Below, one piece after another: positions 23,452 through 31,965 of a stretch of 64,000 nucleotides of DNA. The notes beneath the pieces are model-generated. The model was not told the DNA's origin. It ran no database searches and saw only the letters and a program-made list of their open reading frames with translations. Position 1 is the stretch's first letter. Each line of letters begins with the position of its first letter. The stretch is from Propionibacteriaceae bacterium (GTDB taxonomy: Bacteria > Actinomycetota > Actinomycetes > Propionibacteriales > Propionibacteriaceae): the NCBI GenBank assembly GCA_030532575.1, contig JAUNKV010000001.1, positions 1 to 64,000 on the forward strand, read 5' to 3'. A program made the translations under genes and the position numbers.

Positions 23452-24103
23452 GCTGGGCCGCCAGTCGCAGCACGGCCTCGACCACCTCGCCCAGGTCCAT
23501 GTGGGTGGAGTCGATGGTGACCACCCCGTCGGTTGCGACGGTGAAATTCGACACCTGGGAGTCCTCCCGGTCCCGGCCCACCACCGAGTCCGCGACCGCC
23601 TGCCGGTCCACCCCGGCCAGCTCGGCCGAGCGCCGCCTGATCCGGGCCTCGGGGTCAGCGGTGAGCAGCAGCCGCACCTCGGCATCCGGGGCAACGACGG
23701 TGGTGATGTCGCGCCCCTCCACCACGATGCGCCGGTTGTGGGCCGCGATGATCTCACGCATCCTGGCGATGAGGTGGCGACGGACCTCAGGGATGCGGGC
23801 CACTGCCGAGACCACGGCTGAGGTCTGGGGCTCGCGAATCTCCCCCGTCACATCCCGACCCGCCACCGTGACCCGTGGGTGATCGGGGTCGGTGGCGATC
23901 CTGAGGTCCGCCCCCAGAGCCACCTTCGTGATGGCCTCGGGATCATCAGTGGGCACCTCGAGCCGACGCACCTCACAGGCGATGGCCCGATACATGGCCC
24001 CGGTGTCGAGGTGAGCCAGGTTCAGCCGCCTGGCCACCTGCTTCGCCGTCGAGGACTTGCCGACCCCACTGGGGCCGTCCATCGCGATGACGAGATCACC
24101 CAT
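23444..24103 (-). CDS. cmk: Cytidylate kinase
   Basis: Phosphorylates CMP and dCMP with ATP. It has 219 residues with the P-loop GPSGVGKSS at 10-18, the DTGAMYRA substrate motif near 37-44, and the CMP-binding insert (to about 150) with VVEGRDI near 123. The start shares one base with the tyrA stop (TGATG). The usual downstream partner der is displaced by the accessory block. Confidence 0.95.
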   Translation of the reverse strand: MGDLVIAMDGPSGVGKSSTAKQVARRLNLAHLDTGAMYRAIACEVRRLEVPTDDPEAITKVALGADLRIATDPDHPRVTVAGRDVTGEIREPQTSAVVSAVARIPEVRRHLIARMREIIAAHNRRIVVEGRDITTVVAPDAEVRLLLTADPEARIRRRSAELAGVDRQAVADSVVGRDREDSQVSNFTVATDGVVTIDSTHMDLGEVVEAVLRLAAQHG

Positions 24104-25164
24104 CAGATTCCCTCCCGATCCAGCCAGGCCCGCCAGCCCCGCTCCTCCAGATCCGCCCGGAATTGTTGGGCCCGGGGGCGTTCCACCGAGATCGACAGAT
24201 AACCGACCTCCCGCACTGCGTCATGGGTCAACTCGAAGTCCTCGACGTTGAAGCCGAAGTCGCCGACGTCGTTGAACAGCCGGGTCAGGGCACCGGGCTC
24301 GTCCGGAATCTCGACGGTGACCACACTCAGGTCCAGCGGCTCCTGGCCGTGCTTGCCGCGCAGGGCCTGTGCCCCGTGCTGCCCGAGCCGGAGGAAGGCC
24401 TCCAGGGGCTCCGCCTCGTCCAGCACCCCGATCAGGTACTGCAGATCGGCAGCCACCTCCAGCAGCTCCTTGCGGATGGCTGCGGAGTTCGTGGTGATGA
24501 TCTGCCGCCACAGGTCAGGGTCGGAGCCTGCGATCCGGGTCACGTCACGGATGCCCTGCCCGGCCAGCAGCAGATTCTCCCCCGGCACCCCCCTGAGGTG
24601 GGAGGCGGTGAGGATGCTCATCAGATGGGGTACGTGGCTCACCTGGGCCACCGCCTCGTCGTGCAGCCCGGGCTCCAGTTCCACCACTCGCGCCCCGATG
24701 CAACCGGCCAGGTCGCGGATCATCGCCAGGTGCTCCGGGGAGTTCCCGGCCTGGGCGGTGATGACCCAGGTGCGGTCCTCGAACAGCCGGGCCGTCGCGG
24801 TGAGCGGTCCGGTGAACTGGGACCCGGCCATCGGGTGGCTCGGCACGTACCGGTCGGCGTGGGGGGAGCCCTCGGCCACGGCGTCGATGATGGAGGCCTT
24901 CACCGAGCCGACATCGGTGACCACGGCCTCCGGGAACCGGGCCAGGCTGTGGACCACGACCTCGGCGATGCTCGCGGGCGGGGTGGCCACCACCACCACG
25001 TCGATCCGGTCCTGACCGGCGTAGACCTCACCTCCTCCCAGCCCTGCAGCCACTCGGGCGTGGGAGGGGTTGAGGTCCTCCAGGAAGACCTCGTGACCGG
25101 CCCCCCGCAGGGCCAGGCCGAGGGAGGAGCCGACGAGCCCGGCCCCGATCACCAGGATGCGCAT
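24103..25164 (-). CDS. tyrA: Prephenate dehydrogenase
   Basis: Oxidatively decarboxylates prephenate toward tyrosine. It has 353 residues: a Rossmann domain with GAGLVGSSLG at 7-16, a helical dimer domain (about 165-270) and a C-terminal ACT domain (about 278-345: VEIPDEPGALTRLFNDVG) that likely senses tyrosine. SHPMAG, near 109, is the conserved substrate motif. It overlaps trmI at the start and cmk at the end by one base each. Confidence 0.93.
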   Translation of the reverse strand: MRILVIGAGLVGSSLGLALRGAGHEVFLEDLNPSHARVAAGLGGGEVYAGQDRIDVVVVATPPASIAEVVVHSLARFPEAVVTDVGSVKASIIDAVAEGSPHADRYVPSHPMAGSQFTGPLTATARLFEDRTWVITAQAGNSPEHLAMIRDLAGCIGARVVELEPGLHDEAVAQVSHVPHLMSILTASHLRGVPGENLLLAGQGIRDVTRIAGSDPDLWRQIITTNSAAIRKELLEVAADLQYLIGVLDEAEPLEAFLRLGQHGAQALRGKHGQEPLDLSVVTVEIPDEPGALTRLFNDVGDFGFNVEDFELTHDAVREVGYLSISVERPRAQQFRADLEERGWRAWLDREGI

Positions 25165-26063
25165 CAGGTGGGCTCCGGAATGTTGAGTGGACGAGGCCCC
25201 TGGTAGTCCGGCCCGTAGGCCCCCGGAGCGGGACGACGTTTGCGCATCGGGGCGGTGACACCCGGCGCGAGACGCCTGGAGAACACCAGGAAACCGGTGT
25301 GCCCGGAGGTCCCATGCCCGGGCCGGATCGCCAACCCCTCCGCGTGCCAGTCACGCACCATCGTCTCGCTGGCCGTGGGTTCGGTGAACCCGCCGTGGGC
25401 GCGGAAGGTGTCCATCACCCGCCCCAGCTGCGTGGAGGTCGCGACGTAGCAGCAGATCACCCCGCCCGGGATGAGGCGCTGCCCCACCGCGTCGATGCAC
25501 TCCCACGGAGCCAACATGTCGAGGATCGCGCGATCGATGGGCTCATCGCTGATCGCCTCGACGAGATCACCGACGGTGAGCTCCCAGGCAGGATGAGGAC
25601 CGCCGATGAAGTTCTCGACGTTGCGGCGGGCCACATCGGCGAACTGTTGCCGTCTCTCGTAGCTGTGCAGCCTCCCCTCGGGACCGATGGCCCGCAGCAG
25701 GGCCAAGGACAGCGCCCCCGAGCCGACCCCGGCCTCCAGCACCCGGGCTCCGGGGAAGATGTCGGCCCACATCAGAATCTGGGCTGCGTCCTTGGGGTAG
25801 ATCACGGCGGCGTCCCGGGGCATCGAGACCATGTACTCGTTCAGGATCGGACGCAGCACCAGGTACTCCACCCCACCGGCGGAACGCACGGTGACCCCCT
25901 CGGGGCCCCCGATCAGGTCGTCATGGCTGACGGCCCCCTTGGTGGTGTGCCACACCGCCCCCGGGGCCAGCACGATGGACTTGCGACGCCCCTTCGGGTC
26001 GGTGAGGGTGACCCTCTCCCCCGCCGCCAGGTTGCCGTGCCTGACTCCTGACAGATTCACCAT
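25164..26063 (-). CDS. trmI: tRNA (adenine-58-N1)-methyltransferase
   Basis: Makes m1A58 in the T-loop of tRNAs. It has 299 residues: an N-terminal beta-barrel-like domain (about 1-75), then a class I methyltransferase with VLEAGVGSGALS near 110 and the late DMLAPWE catalytic loop near 180, as in mycobacterial TrmI tetramers. The C-terminal 30 residues are basic and Pro-rich. In many actinobacteria the proteasome ATPase gene follows; here tyrA follows instead. Confidence 0.92.
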   Translation of the reverse strand: MVNLSGVRHGNLAAGERVTLTDPKGRRKSIVLAPGAVWHTTKGAVSHDDLIGGPEGVTVRSAGGVEYLVLRPILNEYMVSMPRDAAVIYPKDAAQILMWADIFPGARVLEAGVGSGALSLALLRAIGPEGRLHSYERRQQFADVARRNVENFIGGPHPAWELTVGDLVEAISDEPIDRAILDMLAPWECIDAVGQRLIPGGVICCYVATSTQLGRVMDTFRAHGGFTEPTASETMVRDWHAEGLAIRPGHGTSGHTGFLVFSRRLAPGVTAPMRKRRPAPGAYGPDYQGPRPLNIPEPT

Positions 26064-26725
26064 TGGCTCCTCCAGATCGCACTGAGCTCATCCCACCCCA
26101 GACCGACCAGACCCTCCGGTCGGATGACCCGACGCGGCGCCGCAGCCACCGGGACCAACCCCGGCACGGCCAACACCGCAGCCCCCGCGGCCAGACCCGC
26201 TTCAGTGCCCGGCACCGAGTCCTCCAGGATCAGCACCTCATTCGGTTCCACTCCGAGGCGCCGCATCGCCAGCAGATAGCCTTCCGGATCCGGTTTGGTG
26301 CGGCTGACGTCGTCGCCATCGATGATGAACTCGAACTCGGGCAGCACATCGGCCACCACCGTCATGATCCGTTTCACACTGGCGGTGACCATGGCGCATC
26401 GCACCCGGTGCGCCACCAGGTCGGCCAGCAGCTCACGAGCGCCCGGCAACCACGGGATCTCCCCGGCAGCGAAACGGTCGCAGATGCGCTGATGCAGTTC
26501 CTCGTAGATCTCCGCCGTGCTCATCGCACCGCCGAGCGCCTCCGACATCAGACGTGAGGTGCGGGTTGCCGGCTGACCACAGTGGTCGAGATACCACTGC
26601 TCCGGCATGGTCACGCCGTGCCGCGCCATGATGTCCTGCTCGTGCTCGGTCCACATGGGTTCGGAGTCCACGAGGGTGCCGTCGAAATCCCACAGCACCG
26701 CCTTGGGTCGGGCCAGCTCGGTCAT
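26057..26725 (-). CDS. HAD-superfamily hydrolase (beta-phosphoglucomutase-like)
   Basis: A 222-residue HAD phosphatase or mutase. DFDGT at 13-17 carries both catalytic Asp residues (13, 15), a helical cap lies at about 20-90, motif II is VTAS near 115, motif III Lys is in SRTKPDPEGY near 140, and motif IV is LILEDS near 163. This subgroup includes sugar-phosphate phosphatases; the exact substrate is not evident. It overlaps trmI by 7 bases and follows metH after 6. Confidence 0.85.
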   Translation of the reverse strand: MTELARPKAVLWDFDGTLVDSEPMWTEHEQDIMARHGVTMPEQWYLDHCGQPATRTSRLMSEALGGAMSTAEIYEELHQRICDRFAAGEIPWLPGARELLADLVAHRVRCAMVTASVKRIMTVVADVLPEFEFIIDGDDVSRTKPDPEGYLLAMRRLGVEPNEVLILEDSVPGTEAGLAAGAAVLAVPGLVPVAAAPRRVIRPEGLVGLGWDELSAIWRSQW

Positions 26726-26731
26726 CGCTCC

Positions 26732-29700
26732 TCAGTTCGCATTGAAGTACTTGGCCTGGGGGTGGTGCACCACCAGGGCGTCGGTGGACTGCTCCGGATG
26801 GAGCTGCAGTTCCTCGGACAGCTCGACCCCGATGCGGGAGGGCTCCAGCAGTCGAACCAGTTCGATGCGGTCCTCCATGTCCGGGCACGCCGGGTAGCCG
26901 AACGAGTAGCGCGATCCTCGATAGGCCTGGTCACGGATCGCCTCGTCGATGCTTGCATCCGCCCCGGCCAGGCCGAGCTCGGTACGAATCCGGTGGTGCC
27001 AGTGCTCCGCCAGGGCCTCGGTCAGCTGCACCGACAGGCCATGCAGCTCCAGGTACTCCCGGTAGTGGTTGCCCTCGAACAGCTGCTGGGTTCCCCTGGC
27101 CACCTCGGAGCCCATCGTCACCAGTTGCATCGCGAAGGTGTCAGGGCCGAGCGCCGCGGCCTCCTCGGTGTTGCGGAAGAAATCGGCCAGGCACAGCCGC
27201 TTGTCCCGCCGCTGCCGGGGAAGGACGAAACGGGTGAGCTCTCGCCCCGGGTCGTCGGGGTGCCCGAGAACCAGGGTGTTGCCCTCGGAGTGGGCCGGGA
27301 AGTAGCCGTAGACGACGGAGAAGTTCGCCAGCTGCTGCGTGGCGATCCGGTCCAGCCACATCCGAAGGCGAGGCTTGCCCTCGGTCTCCACCAGCTCCTC
27401 GTAGCTGGCACCGTCGCGGGAGGGTTTGAGGCCCCACTGTCCCATGAAGGTGGCCCGGTGATCCAGCCACTGTGCCACCTCAGCGATGGGAATCCCCCTC
27501 ACCACCCGGGTACCCCAGAACGGCGGGGTCGGGACGTCCACACCCCGCTCCACCGCCTCGGAGGGGCGGGTGTCGATCTGCTCTGGTTCAGCGAGCTCCA
27601 CCTTCGCGAAACGGCGCCTCCTCGGCGAGGGCAGCTCCGCTCCGGGCAGGCCCTGCTTGACGGCCATGACGGCATCCATCAGGGCCAACCCCTCGAAGGC
27701 ATCCTTCGCGTAGCGCACCTCACCGTCGAACATGTCATTGAGATCGTGCTCGACGAAGGTGCGGGTCAGGGCCGCGCCACCCAGCAGCACCGGGTACTTC
27801 TCGGCCAGGCCGAGCCGGTTCAGCTCCGCCAGGTTGTCCTTCATCACGAGGGTGGACTTCACCAGCAGCCCCGACATGCCGATGGCATCCGCGCCGTGCT
27901 CCTCCGCAGCGTCGATGATGGCCTGGATCGGTTGTTTGATGCCGATGTTGACGACGGTGTAGCCGTTGTTCGACACGATGATGTCCACGAGATTCTTGCC
28001 GATGTCATGGACATCGCCGCGCACCGTCGCGAGCACCAGGGTGCCCTTGCCCACGGCCCCTTCCACCTTCTCCATGTGGGGTTCCAGGTGGGAGACCGCC
28101 GCCTTCATCACCTCGGCGGACTGGAGCACGAAGGGCAACTGCATGGCACCTGAGCCGAAGAGCTCCCCCACCACCTTCATGCCACCGAGCAGATCCTCGT
28201 TGATGATCTTCAGGGCCGATTTCTGCTGCAGGGCCTCGTCCAAGTCGGCCTCGAGACCCTTGGCCTCGCCGTCGATGATCCGCCGTTTCAGCCGCTCCGC
28301 CAGGGGAAGCGCCGCCAGTTCCGCCGCCCGGGAGGCCCTGACCGAGGAGGCCGTGACTCCCTCGAAGAGCTCCAGGAAACGGGTGAGCGGGTCGTAGCCC
28401 TCCCGGCGACGATCCCACACCAGGTCCAGGGCCACCTCCCGCTGCTCGGCCGGGATGCGCTCCATCGGCAGAATCTTCGCCGAGTGGACGATGGCGGAGT
28501 CCAGCCCGGCTGCCACGCACTCGTGGAGGAACACCGAGTTCAACACCATCCGGGCCGCCGGATTGAGCCCGAAGGAGACGTTGGAGACTCCCAGCGTGGT
28601 ACGAACCCCCGGATGGCGACGCTTCAGCTCCCGGATCGCCTCGATGGTCTCGACGGCGTCACGCCGGGTCTCCTCCTGACCGGTCGCGATGGGAAAGGTC
28701 AGGCAGTCCACCAGGATGTCCCCGACATCCATCCCCCAGGAACCGGTCAGCTCCTCGATGAGCCGGGTGGCCACGCGCACCTTCCACTCGGCGGTGCGGG
28801 CCTGGCCCTCCTCGTCGATGGTCAGGGCCACCACGGCCGTCCCGTGCTCGGCCACCAGCGGCATGATCCTGGCGAACCGGGAGTCCGGGCCGTCACCGTC
28901 CTCGTAGTTGACCGAGTTGATGATGCACCGTCCGGGTAGCTTCTCCAGCCCCGCCTGGAGCACCTGGGGCTCGGTGGAGTCGATCACCACGGGCAGGGTC
29001 ACGGCGGTGGCGAGTCGCCCGGCGATCTCGTGCATGTCCGCGACGCCGTCGCGCCCGACGTAATCCACGCACAGGTCGAGCACATGGGCACCGTCGCGGG
29101 CCTGGGCCTTCGCGATCTCCACGCACTCATCCCAGCGGGCTGCCAGCATCGCCTCCCGGAACGCCTTGGAGCCGTTGGCATTGGTGCGTTCCCCGATGTT
29201 GAGGAAGGCCAGATCCTGATGGAAGGGAACCTCCACGTACAGTGACGAACAGGTGCGCTCCGGGGCCACCTCACGAGGAGGTACCGCTCGACCGCTGAAA
29301 CGCTCGGCCAACAGCCGAATGTGCTCCGGGGTGGTGCCGCAGCAGCCACCGATGACGCTGAGCCCGTACTCGTCGAGGAAGACCCCGATGGCCTCGGCCA
29401 TCGGCTCAGGTCCCAGCGGGTAGACCGCTCCCGAGGGGGTCAATTCGGGCAGACCCGCGTTGGGCATGGCCCCCACCCCGCAGGCAGCGTTGCGGGACAG
29501 CTGCCGTAGGTGCTCACTCATCTCCGTCGGTCCGGTGGCACAGTTCAGACCGATGACATCCACGCCGAGCGCTTCTAGGGCGGAACGGGCGGCTCCGATC
29601 TCGGAGCCGAGCAGCATCGATCCGGTGGTCTCCACCGTCACGTTGACCAGGATCGGCAGGTCCACCGAGGCAGCGGCACGGGCACGCTTCGCCGCGATGA

Positions 29701-30205
29701 CGGCGGCCTTGGCCTGGAGCAGGTCCTGGCAGGTCTCGATCTGCACCGCGTCGATCCCGCCACGGATCATGGCGGCCACCTGGGCCTCGTAGCAGTCCCG
29801 CAGCTCGGCGAAGGTGATGTGCCCGAGACTCGGCAGCTTCGTCCCCGGCCCCATCGATCCGAGCACGAACCGAGGCTTGTCGGTGAACTCATCGGCCACC
29901 GCGCGGGCGATCCTGGCCCCGGCCTCCGCCAGCTCCTCCAGCCGATCCACGATGTCGTACTCGGCCAACGCGGCCAGGTTGGTGCCGAAGGTGTTGGTCT
30001 CCACGCAGTCCGAGCCCGCCTCGAAGTAGGCACGGTGAACGGCAGCGACGACATCAGGGCGGGTCACGTTCAGCACCTCGTTGCAGCCCTCCAGGCCCTG
30101 GAAGTCCCGTTCGAGGTCGAGCTCGCCCTGGGCCTGCAGCATCGTGCCCATGGCACCATCGGCCACGAGGACACGGGAGTTCAGCAGTTCACGCAGAGTC
30201 GTCAC
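26732..30205 (-). CDS. metH: Cobalamin-dependent methionine synthase
   Basis: Transfers methyl from methyltetrahydrofolate to homocysteine via methylcobalamin. It has 1157 residues and the full set of modules: homocysteine-binding domain (about 1-310; zinc Cys in LNCATGP and GGCCGTT), pterin-binding domain (about 325-600; IGERTNANGSKAF), B12-cap and B12-binding domain (about 620-860; GDVHDIGKN with the cobalt-ligand His), and a SAM-binding activation domain (about 880-1157). Only 11 bases separate it from nudC, so no B12 riboswitch fits directly upstream. It completes the pathway begun by metX and metY. Confidence 0.96.
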   Translation of the reverse strand: MTTLRELLNSRVLVADGAMGTMLQAQGELDLERDFQGLEGCNEVLNVTRPDVVAAVHRAYFEAGSDCVETNTFGTNLAALAEYDIVDRLEELAEAGARIARAVADEFTDKPRFVLGSMGPGTKLPSLGHITFAELRDCYEAQVAAMIRGGIDAVQIETCQDLLQAKAAVIAAKRARAAASVDLPILVNVTVETTGSMLLGSEIGAARSALEALGVDVIGLNCATGPTEMSEHLRQLSRNAACGVGAMPNAGLPELTPSGAVYPLGPEPMAEAIGVFLDEYGLSVIGGCCGTTPEHIRLLAERFSGRAVPPREVAPERTCSSLYVEVPFHQDLAFLNIGERTNANGSKAFREAMLAARWDECVEIAKAQARDGAHVLDLCVDYVGRDGVADMHEIAGRLATAVTLPVVIDSTEPQVLQAGLEKLPGRCIINSVNYEDGDGPDSRFARIMPLVAEHGTAVVALTIDEEGQARTAEWKVRVATRLIEELTGSWGMDVGDILVDCLTFPIATGQEETRRDAVETIEAIRELKRRHPGVRTTLGVSNVSFGLNPAARMVLNSVFLHECVAAGLDSAIVHSAKILPMERIPAEQREVALDLVWDRRREGYDPLTRFLELFEGVTASSVRASRAAELAALPLAERLKRRIIDGEAKGLEADLDEALQQKSALKIINEDLLGGMKVVGELFGSGAMQLPFVLQSAEVMKAAVSHLEPHMEKVEGAVGKGTLVLATVRGDVHDIGKNLVDIIVSNNGYTVVNIGIKQPIQAIIDAAEEHGADAIGMSGLLVKSTLVMKDNLAELNRLGLAEKYPVLLGGAALTRTFVEHDLNDMFDGEVRYAKDAFEGLALMDAVMAVKQGLPGAELPSPRRRRFAKVELAEPEQIDTRPSEAVERGVDVPTPPFWGTRVVRGIPIAEVAQWLDHRATFMGQWGLKPSRDGASYEELVETEGKPRLRMWLDRIATQQLANFSVVYGYFPAHSEGNTLVLGHPDDPGRELTRFVLPRQRRDKRLCLADFFRNTEEAAALGPDTFAMQLVTMGSEVARGTQQLFEGNHYREYLELHGLSVQLTEALAEHWHHRIRTELGLAGADASIDEAIRDQAYRGSRYSFGYPACPDMEDRIELVRLLEPSRIGVELSEELQLHPEQSTDALVVHHPQAKYFNAN

Positions 30206-30216
30206 GGCGGGTCATC

Positions 30217-31056
30217 CTACCCTTCCGCATCCAGCCAGTCCCGGATCAGCCGGATCGCCAGGGACAGCGGACCCGGCAGGGTCAGCCTGCCCGCGGCGAC
30301 ATCCGCGCGGAGGCCGTCACGGGTGTGGAACTGGCCCCAGGCCAACTCACGGGCATCGAGCCGCAGCTGCACCGCATCGGCGCGGGCGGTGAAACCGAGC
30401 ATCAAGGAGCGGGGAAAGGGCCAGGGCTGGGTGCTGACGAAGGCCATCTCCTCCACCTCGAGACCGGTCTCCTCCCGGATCTCGCGGTGCACGGCCTGCT
30501 CCGCGGACTCCCCCGCCTCGATGAAACCGGCCTGTACGGAGACCCGGTTGCCCACCCAGCCCCGGGCATGGGTGAGCAGCAACCGGTCATCGTGATCGGT
30601 GACGGCGACGATGACGGCCGGGTCAGTGCGTGGGAAAACCTGGCTTCCACAGGCCAGACACCGGCGACTCGCCCCACCGCGTTCGGGGCGGGTGGCGTCG
30701 CCGCAGCGCAGACAGGTGGGACAGCTGTCGTGCCACTGCGACAGCGCCAGGGCGGCGAAGGCGAGTTCGGTCTGGGCAGGGGACAAGGAGAGCTCCCGGA
30801 CATCTGCTCCGGCGACGGCGTCACGGCGCGCCCACCAGCACTCCTCGCCGACCTGTCCGAGGAACAGGTCATCGCGTTGTCTGCCACCGGTGGGGACGGA
30901 GCTGTGCAACCCAGTGGTCGTGGCCTGGAGCCGGCCATCGGGGTCCAGGTGGAGGACCCGGCTCTGCGGGGAGTGGGCGATCTCGTCGAGAAGGTTCTCG
31001 TCATCTCGCCACTCCTCGCGTCGATCGAGCCGGGCTGCCTGCTGCCAGTGGGTCAC
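30217..31056 (-). CDS. nudC: NAD(H) pyrophosphatase / RNA-decapping Nudix hydrolase
   Basis: Hydrolyses NADH to NMNH and AMP, and removes NAD caps from RNA in characterised members. It has 279 residues. A zinc ribbon (CPTC...CGD then CLACG, about 112-135) is followed by a Nudix box GFIEAGESAEQAVHREIREETG near 176, and the NudC-specific SQPWPFPRS motif near 207. GTG 31056 overlaps the sortase stop (GTGA), linking it physically to the pilus genes, an unexpected neighbour. Confidence 0.93.
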   Translation of the reverse strand: MTHWQQAARLDRREEWRDDENLLDEIAHSPQSRVLHLDPDGRLQATTTGLHSSVPTGGRQRDDLFLGQVGEECWWARRDAVAGADVRELSLSPAQTELAFAALALSQWHDSCPTCLRCGDATRPERGGASRRCLACGSQVFPRTDPAVIVAVTDHDDRLLLTHARGWVGNRVSVQAGFIEAGESAEQAVHREIREETGLEVEEMAFVSTQPWPFPRSLMLGFTARADAVQLRLDARELAWGQFHTRDGLRADVAAGRLTLPGPLSLAIRLIRDWLDAEG

Positions 31057-31961
31057 CGTGCAGAGTCTACGTCTCGTCCGGCGTCACGGTACCCGGCCCG
31101 CCACACGAAACCGACGGTGCCGAGCAACGCAGCTGTGGACAGCACCGCCCACCACGGGAATCGGGGCAGCTCGGACTTCTTGAGTGCGGCCGCCACATCC
31201 TCCTCGGGAGTGGGCAGCACGCGCTCCCCGGTGACCAGGATGCGGTGCGAGTTGATGCCCAGCGGGGTGCAGGTGACCAGGGTGACCAGGTCACGCCCCT
31301 CCTGGGCCCTGAGGGCCTGGGAGTTCTCCGGCGCCACCACCTGGGTCTCGCGCACCTCGTAGACCAGCACCTGGCCGAAGGTCTCCAGGGTGAACCGGTC
31401 CCCCACCTCGAGACGGTCCAGGTGGGTGAACATCGTCGCCTCCGCCAGCCCCCGGTGCGCGGTGAGGACGGCGTGGCTGGAGGCCCCACCCACCGGCAGG
31501 GAGGTTCCCCTCAGGTGCCCGGCCCCGCGCAGCAGCGCGACATCCGAGGTGCCGTGGTAGACGGGCAGATCCACATCGATCTCGGGGATGCGGATGCGGG
31601 ACATGATCTCGGCCGGTCCGTTGAGCAGGTTCCAGTACTCACTGCCGAGGTCATCCCCGGCGCCTGTGGGAACGTGGGTGTTGGCCTCGACCAGGGCCCC
31701 GAAGCTCAGCTTCTGGTTGTACTCGGCCGCCTCCGTCAGGGCCTCAGCCGGGGTTTCGACATACCTGGCCGAGGCTTCGCTCTCGGCCAGGGCCTGCTGG
31801 TTGTAGACATCGATCAGCCGCGACTGCTCGTACTGGTGCAGCCACGAGGCAGCTGGGGTGTAGGTGAGCAGCACGATCCCGACCAGCGCGCACCCGGCGG
31901 CGACCCAGGTGATGAGACTGGGTCGCCACGAGGTGGTGCGGTGGTCGGGTCGAGCGGGCAT
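31053..31961 (-). CDS. Class C (pilin) sortase
   Basis: Membrane transpeptidase that joins pilin subunits. It has 302 residues: an N-terminal membrane helix (about 17-35), a sortase domain with catalytic His169, Cys231 and Arg240 in TLVTCTPLGINSHR, and a C-terminal helix (about 270-290) with a short basic tail, the class C layout. The lid region lacks the canonical Asp-Pro-aromatic motif. ATG 31961 was chosen because it begins 4 bases after the pilin stop; an upstream in-frame start lies inside the pilin gene. Its expected substrate is the LPMTG pilin next door. Confidence 0.92.
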   Translation of the reverse strand: MPARPDHRTTSWRPSLITWVAAGCALVGIVLLTYTPAASWLHQYEQSRLIDVYNQQALAESEASARYVETPAEALTEAAEYNQKLSFGALVEANTHVPTGAGDDLGSEYWNLLNGPAEIMSRIRIPEIDVDLPVYHGTSDVALLRGAGHLRGTSLPVGGASSHAVLTAHRGLAEATMFTHLDRLEVGDRFTLETFGQVLVYEVRETQVVAPENSQALRAQEGRDLVTLVTCTPLGINSHRILVTGERVLPTPEEDVAAALKKSELPRFPWWAVLSTAALLGTVGFVWRAGYRDAGRDVDSAR

Positions 31962-31965
31962 CGGA

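Noticed and set aside
30206-30216. Cobalamin riboswitch upstream of metH
   Set aside because: Only 11 bases separate nudC and metH, and no B12-box-like sequence was seen there.
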